Assembly (NCBI RefSeq): GCF_013410545.1 | Contig: NZ_JACCFV010000001.1 | Location: 3,224,001-3,288,000 of the forward strand | Origin: Pseudoclavibacter chungangensis | GTDB lineage: Bacteria; Actinomycetota; Actinomycetes; Actinomycetales; Microbacteriaceae | Reading direction: 5' to 3' | Length of the DNA: 64,000 nucleotides | In this document: positions 43,508-52,860 of the stretch, piece after piece | Numbering within the stretch: position 1 is the first letter of the stretch | How the letters are laid out: every line of letters starts with the position of its first letter | Program-made: the position numbers and the translations under genes | The notes under the pieces: generated by a model | What the model was told of the DNA's origin: nothing | The model's database searches: none | What the model saw: only the letters and a program-made list of their open reading frames with translations

Positions 43508-44622
43508 CGAGCGGGCTGGTCGGTGTCCAGCTCGCGGCACGCGCGGTACAGGTCGTCCCATTCGGGACGGTTGCGCACGACCGTCTCGAGGTACTCCTGC
43601 CACACGACCGCGTCCTGCACGGGGTCCTTCACGACGGCACCGAGGAGACCCGCCGCGACGTCCGAGGCACCGACCCGACCGTCCCCGAAGTGAGTGGCGA
43701 GGCTGAGTCCGCTCGTCACGACCGAGATGGCCTCGGCCGTCGAGAGCGTCGACGACGGCGACTTGATGGTCGTGCGACCGTCGGCCGTGACGCCCGAGCG
43801 CAGCTCGCGCATGACCGTCACGACGCGACGGATCTCGGACAGCGCCGCGAGATCGGCCGGCAGTTCGAGCGATGCGCCGAGACTCTGCACGCGGCTCTGC
43901 ACGATCTCGACCTCGGCGTCGAGCGAGTCGGGCAGCGGCAGCACGACGGTCGTGAATCGGCGGCGCAGGGCCGCCGAAAGGTCGTTGACGCCCTTGTCGC
44001 GATTGTTCGCGGTCGCGATGAGGTTGAAGCCGCGCCTCGCCTGCACCTCGGTGTCGAGTTCCGGGACGGGGAGCGTCTTCTCGGACAGGATCGTGATGAG
44101 TGAGTCCTGCACGTCGGACGGCACGCGCGTGAGCTCCTCGAATCGTACGAGGCCGCCCGTGCGCATCGCGCGCATGACCGGGCCGGGCACGAGAGCGCTC
44201 TCGCTCGGCCCCTCGGCGAGGAGCTTCGCGTAGTTCCAGCCGTAGCGGATCGCCTCTTCCGGCGTGCCCGCGGTGCCCTGCACGACGAGCGTCGAGTCCC
44301 CGCTGATCGCGGCCGCGAGGTGCTCACTCACCCACGACTTCGCCGTACCCGGCACGCCGAGCAGGAGGAGCGAGCGATCCGTCGCGAGCGACGCGACCGC
44401 GATCTCGACGAGCCGTCTGCTGCCGATGTACTTCGGGGTGATGACCGTGCCGTCGGGCAGGGTGCCACCGAGGAGGTACGTCGACACGGCCCACGGCGAC
44501 AGCTTCCAGCGCGGCGGGCGGGGGCGGTCGTCGGCCTGCGCGAGCGCGGTGAGCTCGTGCGCGTAGGCCTGCTCGGCGTGCGCGCGCAGCACCTGGTCGG
44601 TCGTCGGTTCGGTGGTGCTCAC
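43504..44622 (-). CDS. MoxR-type AAA+ ATPase (YehL-like)
   Basis: A 372-residue AAA+ protein. Walker A is LLLLGVPGTAKSWVSEHLA, the Walker B-like segment is GGLVRFEELTRVPSDVQDSL, and sensor 1 is NLIATANNRDKG, all typical of MoxR chaperone-like ATPases. It starts at GTG. It would power remodelling of a partner together with the VWA protein two genes downstream. A 121-bp gap upstream contains the repeated GAACGATGGGTCCG motif. Confidence 0.9.
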   Translation of the reverse strand: MSTTEPTTDQVLRAHAEQAYAHELTALAQADDRPRPPRWKLSPWAVSTYLLGGTLPDGTVITPKYIGSRRLVEIAVASLATDRSLLLLGVPGTAKSWVSEHLAAAISGDSTLVVQGTAGTPEEAIRYGWNYAKLLAEGPSESALVPGPVMRAMRTGGLVRFEELTRVPSDVQDSLITILSEKTLPVPELDTEVQARRGFNLIATANNRDKGVNDLSAALRRRFTTVVLPLPDSLDAEVEIVQSRVQSLGASLELPADLAALSEIRRVVTVMRELRSGVTADGRTTIKSPSSTLSTAEAISVVTSGLSLATHFGDGRVGASDVAAGLLGAVVKDPVQDAVVWQEYLETVVRNRPEWDDLYRACRELDTDQPAR

Positions 44623-44743
44623 GAGAAGGTCTCCTCTGTGTCCGGTGAGAACGATGGGTCCGGTGCGAACGATGGGTCCGATGGGGACGTGCGCCGAGGT
44701 GGTCGGGAATCGTGCCGGATCGCCGACCGGAGCGCGCGAGTGC

Positions 44744-46345
44744 TCATGCGAAGGCCTCGCTCACGGCGGCCGCGAGGTCGCGCCTGCGCAGTTCGGCGAC
44801 GAGCACCCGGCGGAACGCGTCGTAGGCGGTGTCGACCCTGGTCGACATGATGAGCTCGCGCATGCGCGGCTCGACCGTCGCGGGCAATCGCCGTCCCAGG
44901 AGCGGCCTCGAGACGAGCCATCGTCTCGAGGGCTGCTGCACGCGCCGGCCGTCCGCCTGCTCCGGCTGGGGTGGCGCGGGAATCGCGGCGGCGAGCGCGA
45001 GCTCACCGAGCTCCGTCGACCAGGGCCCGGGCGTCTCCACGAGCTCGTACCCGGGGACGTCGGTCGTGGCGGTCTTGCGTCGAAGTCGCTCGACAGCGAA
45101 CCGCTCGCGTTCCGCGGGCGGGACGAGTGACAGCAGTTCGGGTGAGCCACCGGAGGCGAGCAGCGCTCGTGCCCAGTCGGTCGCGTGCTGTCCCCTGACG
45201 GCGGCGATCACCTCCATCCCCCGCCCACGGGGCAATTGCTCGACCAGGAGCGGGGCGATGCGTTCGAGCCGTCCCGGGACCACGTCGGTCCAGACCGAGA
45301 GCGGCGCGGCGCGCAGGATGCGGTCCAGCCAGGCCTCGAGATCGTGGCCCCGTCCGCCCGACTGCTCGGGCATTCCGTCACGCTCCGCCTCGTCGTCGAT
45401 CACGTCGGGCAGGCGGACGGACACCCTGGTCTGCCGGAGGAGCCCGCCCTCGACCACGATGAGCGGTCGCAACCGGGCCGCCATCCGAGCGGCGAAGCGG
45501 CTGTCGGGAAGCTTCGTGAGAACGTGTCGTGCCTGGGCGCGGACGCCGGCCGCACGATCGTCGAGACACGCCTCGAGGAATTCCTCCGCGAGCGGATCGA
45601 CCGCGCCGCGCCCCTCCTCGGAGTCGGCGGCGGCAACGGGCAGGCGGGGGAGGATCCGCGTGCGCGTATCGGCGGAGAGCGTCGACCAGACCGTGCGGAT
45701 CGCGCCCACGACCGCCGCGGGCTCGGCATCGCTCAGCCGGAGCATCGCGTCCCCCGCCCCCGTCGGCGTGAGGTCCTTCAATCCCCGCACGAGCTCGTCG
45801 ACGGAGGCGTCACCGAGCCCGTCGAGGAGGACCTCGTCATCGGATCTGGGACGGAGCCAGCGACCGCGCTCGCCCCACGCGAGTTGCGGCCCGAGCGGTC
45901 GCGACACCCCCTGGAAGCGGATCAGCCCCGGAAGGAGGCGAAACGGCACGACGACCCCGCGCGCGTCGGCGAGCTCGAGCCATGCCTCGACGAGGTCCGC
46001 GACCGAATCGCGCGGGATCCGCTCGCTCTTCCCCTCGCCCAGCAGCTCCTGGAGCACTCGAACGGCCTGTGGCGACGCATCGGGGCGCGTCTCGGGTGCC
46101 GCGGGTTCGAGCGGCTCCGCCGCGCCGACCCGCTGATCCGCGCGCCGGACGACGTCGTCGAACGCCGCGAGGTCGAGCAGCAATGCCTCGCGGCCACGCC
46201 CCTCGGGCGGCGCGACGCCGAGCGCGGCGGGCGGCGGGGGCACCTGCCGGCGCCCGGTTCCCACGAGCGCGGCGCTGCCGAGCTCCTCGCGCCATGCCGA
46301 GAACGCGGTCGTCGCCTGTGCGTCCGTCACGGAGTCGGTGCTCAC
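44744..46345 (-). CDS. DUF5691-like HEAT-repeat-type protein
   Basis: A 533-residue largely helical protein with no catalytic motif that I can see. It has FSAWREELGSAALVGTGRRQ at the start and RPLGPQLAWGERGRWL and the C-terminal LVSRPLLGRRLPATVEPRMR as landmarks. The position between a SWIM gene and a MoxR gene matches the DUF5691 family. It starts at GTG overlapping the SWIM gene stop (GTGA). It may be a scaffold for the MoxR complex. Confidence 0.7.
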   Translation of the reverse strand: MSTDSVTDAQATTAFSAWREELGSAALVGTGRRQVPPPPAALGVAPPEGRGREALLLDLAAFDDVVRRADQRVGAAEPLEPAAPETRPDASPQAVRVLQELLGEGKSERIPRDSVADLVEAWLELADARGVVVPFRLLPGLIRFQGVSRPLGPQLAWGERGRWLRPRSDDEVLLDGLGDASVDELVRGLKDLTPTGAGDAMLRLSDAEPAAVVGAIRTVWSTLSADTRTRILPRLPVAAADSEEGRGAVDPLAEEFLEACLDDRAAGVRAQARHVLTKLPDSRFAARMAARLRPLIVVEGGLLRQTRVSVRLPDVIDDEAERDGMPEQSGGRGHDLEAWLDRILRAAPLSVWTDVVPGRLERIAPLLVEQLPRGRGMEVIAAVRGQHATDWARALLASGGSPELLSLVPPAERERFAVERLRRKTATTDVPGYELVETPGPWSTELGELALAAAIPAPPQPEQADGRRVQQPSRRWLVSRPLLGRRLPATVEPRMRELIMSTRVDTAYDAFRRVLVAELRRRDLAAAVSEAFA

Positions 46346-47637
46346 GGCACGACCACCCCCTCGTCGGTGAATGCGCTCAGGGCACGCAACCGCCCCTCCT
46401 CGAGTTCGAAGACCATGTCGCACGCCTGTCCGCCCGTGTGCGCGAGCACCGTCGTCATGTCGCTGCCCCTGACGAGCGGCAGTGCGTCACCGTCGTCGTC
46501 GATCGCTCGGGGGTCGGTGATCCGATCGAAGCGGATTCCCGCGAGTGCGACGGGGAACCGGGTGCGCCACGGCGCCGTCGCGAGCGCTGCGGCCTGCTCC
46601 GCGACGGCGCCCCTGATGCTCGTCGTCGACCCGAGCCGCGGCGGCGCGTCGACCACCGTCGGGGGTTCCGCGAAGAGGATGCGGCGTGGCGTGGCGCCCG
46701 GATAGTGGTGCACGGCACCGTCGAGCACCGTTCCGGGCAGGTGGAGCACACCGAAGGTCTGGCCGGGGCCCTGCGTCTCGAGCAGGACGACGAACTCGCC
46801 GTCGCTGCCACGCAGCCACGTGCGACGGAAGGTCAGCGGTCCGCGCTCCTCGTGGGCGGTGCCGAGGACGGTCCACCGACCGCGCACGGGCTCGCCCTCA
46901 CGGACGGTCGCGGTCTGGACGGGGTAGCCGACGGCGATGTGCAGTTCGGCGAGTTCCTCGGCCTCGAGCGTCTCCCGGCGTCGCCATGCGGAGGCGAGCG
47001 ACCAGAGGCGCCCGAGCCGTCGCAGCAACCACCGCTCACGGCCGGACGAGGCGCCCGCGGCGACGTCGCGCAGGTGTTCCGCGAGCCCCGGCAACTGGGC
47101 GTCGACGAGTCGCGCGGCGGCGGCGTTCCACCAGGCGGACGGCTGGGCGAGTGCAGCGGCCGTGCCCGCGCGGACGAGATCCTCGAGCCAGAGCACGAGC
47201 TCGTCGACACCGGCGTCCATCTTCGCGACGCGCTCGTCGCGCCGCTTCGACTGCGCCTTCGCGTCGACCGGTTCGCTGCGTTCGCTCCGTTCGGCCTTCG
47301 CGGCGGCTCGCGTGGTGCGGGCCTCGACCCACTCGCGCGCGAACTCGGCCGCCGCGCCGGCCTCGGCGACCTGGCCCGACGACCACAGCAGCAGGAGCGC
47401 GATCGCGTGCTTGCAGGGGAACTTCCGGCTCGGGCACGAGCAGCGGTAGGCGGGTTCGGTCAGGTCGATCGACACCTGGTACGGCTTCTTGCCGCTGCCC
47501 TGGCACGCGCCCCACAGCAGCGAGTCGGTGATGCCCGACTCGACCCACGGCGCGGGCTTCGCGAGCTTCCGACCGGCCGCCACCGACGACGCATCGGGCG
47601 CGGCAGCGACGACCTGTTCCTCGCTCCACGGCGTCAC
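46342..47637 (-). CDS. SWIM zinc-finger protein (YehQ-like)
   Basis: A 431-residue protein, first gene of the operon. The SWIM motif YRCSCPSRKFPCKHAIAL (C-x-C-x6-C-x-H) lies near residue 65, after a short domain (GRKLAKPAPWVESGITDSLL). SWIM fingers bind DNA or protein. The rest is helical then beta-rich with no known motif. It starts at GTG. Gene order matches E. coli yehQ-type neighbourhoods. Confidence 0.85.
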   Translation of the reverse strand: MTPWSEEQVVAAAPDASSVAAGRKLAKPAPWVESGITDSLLWGACQGSGKKPYQVSIDLTEPAYRCSCPSRKFPCKHAIALLLLWSSGQVAEAGAAAEFAREWVEARTTRAAAKAERSERSEPVDAKAQSKRRDERVAKMDAGVDELVLWLEDLVRAGTAAALAQPSAWWNAAAARLVDAQLPGLAEHLRDVAAGASSGRERWLLRRLGRLWSLASAWRRRETLEAEELAELHIAVGYPVQTATVREGEPVRGRWTVLGTAHEERGPLTFRRTWLRGSDGEFVVLLETQGPGQTFGVLHLPGTVLDGAVHHYPGATPRRILFAEPPTVVDAPPRLGSTTSIRGAVAEQAAALATAPWRTRFPVALAGIRFDRITDPRAIDDDGDALPLVRGSDMTTVLAHTGGQACDMVFELEEGRLRALSAFTDEGVVVP

Positions 47638-47770
47638 GCTCGGCCACCCCCGCGACGGTGCGGAGCGTGAGCGGATGCGAGCGGCACGACGTCGGATTCG
47701 GGTGGCACGCGATCATCCTGTCATCGCGTCCGCGGCGATGCACGAGGAATCCGACTCCCGCTCACCGGCA

Positions 47771-49075
47771 TCATCCGCTCGGATGACCCGGCGGCGCTTC
47801 GGCGAGCCGGTCCCGCGCGAGCCGCGCCGCGCGTCGCCCCACCCAGCCGACGAATCGCTCGAGCGGGCCGCGCACACGCAGTTTCATGAGCACGAAGCCG
47901 ATGAGCAGTGCGCCCGCGATGTGGCAGAGCCAGATCCATCCGCTCACGAACCACCACGGGTGGCCCTCGGCGAGCGAACGGGACCAGTCCGCGAGCACGA
48001 GCGACGCCGCGATCCCCGCGACGAACACGTGCGTCGTGTAGACCGTGAGCGGGGCGGCGCCCGCGGCGAGCACGGGCCCGAGGACGCGCACGCCCGTCGC
48101 GCCGAGCAACGTCCCGAGCGCGAGGAGCACGCCGATGATCGCGACCGCGAGCCCCGCGGTGATCGCCAGATCGGGGAACGAACCGGAGTGCGGCGCAGGC
48201 GACGCGAGATACCACCAGCTCGTCCCGCCCGGGATGCCGTGCGAACCGTCGAGCAGTTCCTCCTGCGCGAGGTCGAGCCGGCTCGTCCCCTCCTCGGCCG
48301 CGAACGCCGCGAGCCCACCGAGGGGCCACAGTGCGAGCAACGACACGAGGAACGCCGACGCGCTCACGATCGTGCCCGTCGCGGCGAGGCGCACCCCGAG
48401 GTTCTGCACCGCGCCGCGCGTCCCCGTCTCGCGCGCGGCGATCACGAGACGTCCCACGACCAGGCCGACGAGCACGTAGACGACCCACGTGAGCGCCGGA
48501 TACGCCCCCGTGACGAAGAGCCCGCGCACGAACACGAGCGGGTCGGTGAGATCGAACCAGTTCGCCGAACCGACCTCGAGCGAGAGGTCGGCGTCCCCGC
48601 GCAGCAGCATCGACAGCACCGGCCACACGAGCGCCCAGCCGGTCGCGACGGCGAGCAGGACGCCGTTGCGCCAGCGGAGGGCGGGGATCGCGAGCCAGAA
48701 CGTGATGCCGTAGTAGACGAGGATCACGAGGATGATGCCGGGCACGAGCCCGAGCGTCAGACCGATCGCGATGAGCGCGGCCCCGCGCCCGAAGACGGCG
48801 AGGCGCGCCGCGCGCGGGCGGCCGGCCGCGAGGTCGCCGCGTGTCGTCAACGCGATCCCGACGCCCGCGAGCACGGCGAACAGTGCCGCGGCCTTGCCGC
48901 TGATCACGTCGACGAACGCGGGGTCCTCCCCCACCCCGAAGCCGATCCACAGGTGCGTCGCCATCATGCCGACGAGCGCGAGGAACCTCGCGAGGTCGAG
49001 CCCTGCGACACGTCCGACCGGTGCGACCACCCGAATCGGCTGCGGCGCGGACGGGACCGGCGGCGGAATGGTCAT
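47771..49075 (-). CDS. Integral membrane acyltransferase-like protein (DUF1624/HGSNAT type)
   Basis: A 434-residue protein with about ten membrane segments. GRVAGLDLARFLALVGMMAT opens the first segment, as in DUF1624/DUF418 proteins and heparan-alpha-glucosaminide N-acetyltransferase relatives, and YTTHVFVAG lies near the end. It may transfer an acyl group across the membrane to a cell-wall glycan, which suits the adjacent LCP ligases. The stop codon sits in a small palindrome (TCATCCG CT CGGATGA, 47771-47786). Confidence 0.75.
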   Translation of the reverse strand: MTIPPPVPSAPQPIRVVAPVGRVAGLDLARFLALVGMMATHLWIGFGVGEDPAFVDVISGKAAALFAVLAGVGIALTTRGDLAAGRPRAARLAVFGRGAALIAIGLTLGLVPGIILVILVYYGITFWLAIPALRWRNGVLLAVATGWALVWPVLSMLLRGDADLSLEVGSANWFDLTDPLVFVRGLFVTGAYPALTWVVYVLVGLVVGRLVIAARETGTRGAVQNLGVRLAATGTIVSASAFLVSLLALWPLGGLAAFAAEEGTSRLDLAQEELLDGSHGIPGGTSWWYLASPAPHSGSFPDLAITAGLAVAIIGVLLALGTLLGATGVRVLGPVLAAGAAPLTVYTTHVFVAGIAASLVLADWSRSLAEGHPWWFVSGWIWLCHIAGALLIGFVLMKLRVRGPLERFVGWVGRRAARLARDRLAEAPPGHPSG

Positions 49076-49121
49076 GCGCCGAGGCTAATGGAGTGGATCG
49101 ACGACGCGATACCGGCCGCCG

Positions 49122-50408
49122 TCACCCGTTCGCGCACCCCTGCACGTCCGCCGCCTGCCCCGGAACCGTGGGCGCCTGCGTCGTGGTGCCGGTGGCACCG
49201 TCGGGTGCGGGTTCGACGCCCGTTCCCGTCGTGCCACCGGTGTCCGTCGGATCCGTGACGGGGGCACCGTCGGACGGCGCGGTGGCCGTGCTGCCGCTCG
49301 TCTCCACGTCGACGGGCGAATCCGCTCGAATCCGCTCCCACATCGCCGTCGCGTCCGGCTCGAGCGGCTCGACCTTCCCGGCCACCTCATCCGAATCGAC
49401 GACCGGGAGCTGGGCGAACCTGATCCGTTCGAGCGGCACCTTCGAGAGCACGCCCGCGAACGCCACGAGCGTGTCGGGATTCGCGAGTCCGCTCGTGAGC
49501 GTCATGTTCTGCGTGACGGCGCTCGCGATGCCGTAGAGCTTCACCGGGTTCGCGAGGGTGTCGCCGCTCTTCACCTGCTGGACGAGGGCCGAGAGGAACA
49601 GCTGCTGGTTCGCGATCCGGGCGAGGTCGGACTCGCCGTCCAACCCGTGCCGCGTCCGCAGGAACTTGAGTGCGTCCTCACCCTTGAGGGTGTGTTCACC
49701 CGGCGCGAGGTGGAACGGGATGTACTCGTCGTCGATCTCGTTCGCGACGCACACCGTGACGCCGCCGATCGCGTTGGAGATCGCGATGACCCCACGGAAC
49801 TGCACCATGCCGGCGTACTGGATCGGCAGGCCCGAGAGCTGCTCGGCGGCGGTGCGCACACAGCTCAGGCCACCCTCCTGCAGGATGCTGTTGAACGCCA
49901 CGCCGAACTTCTCGGGCACGTCCACGCCCTCGTCGTTCGTGCATGACGGGGTGTCGACGATCGTGTCGCGGGGAATGCTGACGACGGAGATGCTCGACTG
50001 GTCCTCGGCGATGTGCACGAGCATGTTCACGTCGTTGAGGACGCCCTCCGCGTCGACCTGCCCCTCACCGAACTCGGCCCCCTGCCCCGTCCGGTCGTCG
50101 CTGCCGACGACGAGGATGTTCGCGCCACCCTCGATCGAGACGGGGTCCGCGGGCGCCGCGACGGGATCGTCGATCCTCGGGATGCTGCCGATCGTTCGCG
50201 CGTAGACGATCGCCCCGATCGTCGTCACCGCGACGAGCGACACGACGACGCAGAACGTCAGCGCGCCGAACACGCTCCGGGCCCGCGTGGTCTCCGGTAG
50301 GCGTCCGTGTCGTGCGATCCCGTGCCCGGCGACGTCCTCGAGCTCGGCCGCGTGCGCGGCCGTGTCGTGCTCGTCCGTCGGTGGGACGAGCATCTCGTCT
50401 CCCGTCAT
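49122..50408 (-). CDS. LytR-CpsA-Psr (LCP) family cell-wall glycopolymer ligase
   Basis: A 428-residue protein. One N-terminal membrane segment (FGALTFCVVVSLVAVTTIGAI) anchors an external LCP domain. Catalytic and lipid-phosphate-binding residues appear in ILVVGSDDRTG, VSIPRDTIV and LKFLRTRHG. It attaches glycopolymers to peptidoglycan. A Thr/Gly/Pro-rich tail ends the protein. The ATG at 50408 is used here; a second ATG 15 bp downstream has a better ribosome-binding site (GGGAGA). Confidence 0.9.
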   Translation of the reverse strand: MTGDEMLVPPTDEHDTAAHAAELEDVAGHGIARHGRLPETTRARSVFGALTFCVVVSLVAVTTIGAIVYARTIGSIPRIDDPVAAPADPVSIEGGANILVVGSDDRTGQGAEFGEGQVDAEGVLNDVNMLVHIAEDQSSISVVSIPRDTIVDTPSCTNDEGVDVPEKFGVAFNSILQEGGLSCVRTAAEQLSGLPIQYAGMVQFRGVIAISNAIGGVTVCVANEIDDEYIPFHLAPGEHTLKGEDALKFLRTRHGLDGESDLARIANQQLFLSALVQQVKSGDTLANPVKLYGIASAVTQNMTLTSGLANPDTLVAFAGVLSKVPLERIRFAQLPVVDSDEVAGKVEPLEPDATAMWERIRADSPVDVETSGSTATAPSDGAPVTDPTDTGGTTGTGVEPAPDGATGTTTQAPTVPGQAADVQGCANG

Positions 50409-50447
50409 GCGCGCCCGTGCTGCCGATCGAGCGGCAGGAGCGTCCGA

Positions 50448-51785
50448 TCAGGCGTTCGCGCAGCCCGTCTGGCTCGCCTCCTGGCCGACGAGCGTCGGCT
50501 GTGGTGTGGCCACCTCGGTCGCGCCGGTTCCGTCGGTCGTGCCATCCCCACCCGTCTCGTCCGTCGACGTGTCGGTGCCGTCCGTCGTTCCCCCGCTCGG
50601 GTCGGTCGCTTCGACCGTCGACGTCGGCCCCACCACGTTCAGCGGCTGGTCGTTCCGCAGCGACGCCCACATCGTGTCGGCGTCGGGCTCGAGCGGCTCG
50701 ACCTTGCCCTCGTAGGACGAGGATGCAACAGGAAGCTGAGCGAACACGATCTGCTCGAGCGGGATCTTCGAGATCGCGCCGGCCATCGCCATGAGGGTGT
50801 CGAGGTTGTTGAGCGAGTTCGAGAGCACCATGTTGTTCGTGACGGCGACCGCGAGGCCGTAGAGCTTCGCCGGGTTCGTCAGCGTGTCGCTACTCTTGAC
50901 CTGTTGCAGGAGCGCCGAGAGGAACAGCTGCTGGTTCGCGATGCGCGACAGGTCGGAACCGTCGCCGACACCGTGCCTCGTGCGCAAGAACTTGAGCGCG
51001 TCCTCGCCCTGGATCGTGTGCTCGCCGGCCGTCAGGTTGAGTCCCACGTAGGGATCGTCGATGTCGTTCGCGACACACACCTTGACGCCGCCGATCGCGT
51101 TCGACAGCTCGATGACGCCGCGGAACTTCACGAGGCCCGCGTACTGGATGTCGAGACCCGAGAGCTGCTCGGCGGCCGCCACGATGCAGGACAGGCCGCC
51201 CTCGCCGAGGATGCTGTTAAACGGGACGCCGTACTGCTCGTCGATCGCCACACCGTCGTCGCTCGTGCAGGAGGGCGTGTTGACGATCGTGTCGCGCGGG
51301 ATGCTGACGACCGTCGCCGAGCTGTGGTCCTCGGCGATGTGCACGACCATGTTCACGTCGTTCAGGACGCCGGACGCCTCGTCGGTGCCCTCACCGAACT
51401 CCTCGCCCTGGCCCGTGCGGTCGTCGCTGCCGACGATGAGGATGTTGGCGCCGCCCTGGAGGGTCGGGAACGACGGCGCCTCCTCGTCCTGGCCGTTGCC
51501 GATGTCGACCGCCTGCACGTTGTTCGTGATCTTGAGATAGGCCGCGGCGCCGATGCCCACGACGCTCACGACCGCGACGACGAGGAGGATCGAGAACAGC
51601 TTGCCGAGGCTGCGGGCGGCCGTCATGACGGGGAGCTGCCCGTGCCGTGCGATGCTGCGTCCCGCGAGCCGCCTGCTCGGCGGCAGGGACGCGCTCCCGA
51701 CGGCCGCGCGCGCCGACGCAGGCTCCACCCCGCCCTGAGGCGGATGGAATCCGCTCCGGGATCGACGGGGTCCGAGTTCGCTCAC
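50448..51785 (-). CDS. LytR-CpsA-Psr (LCP) family ligase, tandem paralogue
   Basis: A 445-residue paralogue of the downstream LCP protein: cytosolic leader, one membrane segment (LFSILLVVAVVSVVGIGAAA), then ILIVGSDDRTG, VSIPRDTIV and LKFLRTRHG. The C-terminal tail is rich in Thr, Gly and Asp. The two share close sequence over the catalytic domain, pointing to tandem duplication. It starts at GTG 51785 with AGAGGAA upstream; tRNA-Ser lies 54 bp further upstream. Confidence 0.9.
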   Translation of the reverse strand: MSELGPRRSRSGFHPPQGGVEPASARAAVGSASLPPSRRLAGRSIARHGQLPVMTAARSLGKLFSILLVVAVVSVVGIGAAAYLKITNNVQAVDIGNGQDEEAPSFPTLQGGANILIVGSDDRTGQGEEFGEGTDEASGVLNDVNMVVHIAEDHSSATVVSIPRDTIVNTPSCTSDDGVAIDEQYGVPFNSILGEGGLSCIVAAAEQLSGLDIQYAGLVKFRGVIELSNAIGGVKVCVANDIDDPYVGLNLTAGEHTIQGEDALKFLRTRHGVGDGSDLSRIANQQLFLSALLQQVKSSDTLTNPAKLYGLAVAVTNNMVLSNSLNNLDTLMAMAGAISKIPLEQIVFAQLPVASSSYEGKVEPLEPDADTMWASLRNDQPLNVVGPTSTVEATDPSGGTTDGTDTSTDETGGDGTTDGTGATEVATPQPTLVGQEASQTGCANA

Positions 51786-51839
51786 GCTTGTTCCTCTGCT
51801 CGTGCACGTTGGGGGACGTGTTGACGCGGGTGCGTCACG

Positions 51840-51924
51840 CGGAGGGCGTGGGATTCGAACCCACGAGGCATTGCTGCCCACTGGTTTTCAAGACCAGCTC
51901 CATCGGCCGCTCGGACAGCCCTCC
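51840..51924 (-). tRNA. tRNA-Ser (anticodon TGA)
   Basis: On the minus strand GGAGGGC pairs with GCCCTCC, with discriminator G and no encoded CCA. The anticodon loop CTTGAAA gives TGA. A long variable arm and GGTTCGAATCC T-loop confirm a serine tRNA. The 111-bp gap upstream is AT-rich and probably holds its promoter. Confidence 0.95.
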
Positions 51925-52035
51925 TGACGAAATCACAACGATTCGGTATCATTCTGATCTCATCGCACGATTCATCCTAAACGACGATGGCCGAGCAGAT
52001 GACCATCGCGTCGCACGGTGCGAACCGACGGCCCG

Positions 52036-52860
52036 TCAGCGCGCGACGCGCGAACCGCCCAGCATCGCGAGCGCGCCGCCCAGACCGTCCTCGTCGAACG
52101 GGCCGGCGAGCCGGTTCGCGGCGTCGATGACCTCCTGCGGGGCCTCGTTCATCGCGACGCCGATGCCCTCCTCGGACGCCCAGCGGAGCATCTCGATGTC
52201 GTTGCGACCGTCGCCGATCGCGACGACGCGGCTGCGCGGGATGTCGAGCGCGGCGCGAACCCGTTCGAGCGCGCTGCCCTTGTCGACGCCCTCGGGCGCG
52301 ATGTCGAGCCACGAGGTCCAGCCGACGGAATAGCTCACGTGATGCAGACCGACGGACTCGATCGCGCTCGCGAACTCCTCCGTGGTCCGATCGGGCGCCA
52401 CGACCACGAGGCGCTGCGCGAGCCGTCCGAGCAACTCGTCGAACTCGACGTGCTCACCGCGCGACTCGAACGCGCCGTCCGGGAACCGACCCGAGAACAG
52501 GAACACGCCCTCGGGGCTCTCGACCGCGTACCGCGCACCGGGCAGCCCGTCGTGGAGCCGGACGAGCACATCGCTCGGATCGAAGGTCTGCACCCACTTG
52601 CGGATGTACGTTCCCGTGAGGTCCGACCGCTCCTGCACGGTCGCGCCGTTCGCGCTCACGACGAAGCGCGAGTCGAGGCCGAGCCGGTCGTGGATCGGCA
52701 TCGTGTCGGCGACCGAGCGGCCGGTCGCGAGCATCACCTCGTGTCCCTCCGCGCGCAAGCGGTCGACCTGATCGTGCGTCGCCTGCGGGATCGAGCCGTC
52801 GACCTCCAGGATCGTCCCGTCGATGTCGAGCGCGACGAGCAGGCGGTCGTCGATGCTCAC
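52036..52860 (-). CDS. HAD-superfamily phosphatase, Cof type
   Basis: A 274-residue hydrolase. Motif I is [10 protein letters not shown] (Asp nucleophile), motif II lies in MLATGRS, and motif IV is [13 protein letters not shown]. The large C2 cap between them is of the Cof/YidA type. It dephosphorylates a sugar phosphate or cofactor such as FMN or PLP. GTG start overlaps the serS stop (GTGA). Confidence 0.88.
   Translation of the reverse strand: MSIDDRLLVALDIDGTILEVDGSIPQATHDQVDRLRAEGHEVMLATGRSVADTMPIHDRLGLDSRFVVSANGATVQERSDLTGTYIRKWVQTFDPSDVLVRLHDGLPGARYAVESPEGVFLFSGRFPDGAFESRGEHVEFDELLGRLAQRLVVVAPDRTTEEFASAIESVGLHHVSYSVGWTSWLDIAPEGVDKGSALERVRAALDIPRSRVVAIGDGRNDIEMLRWASEEGIGVAMNEAPQEVIDAANRLAGPFDEDGLGGALAMLGGSRVAR

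Noticed and set aside
44623..44743. Small gene between the DUF5691-like and MoxR genes
   Set aside because: The gap holds only a short direct repeat (GAACGATGGGTCCG) and no frame with a ribosome-binding site.
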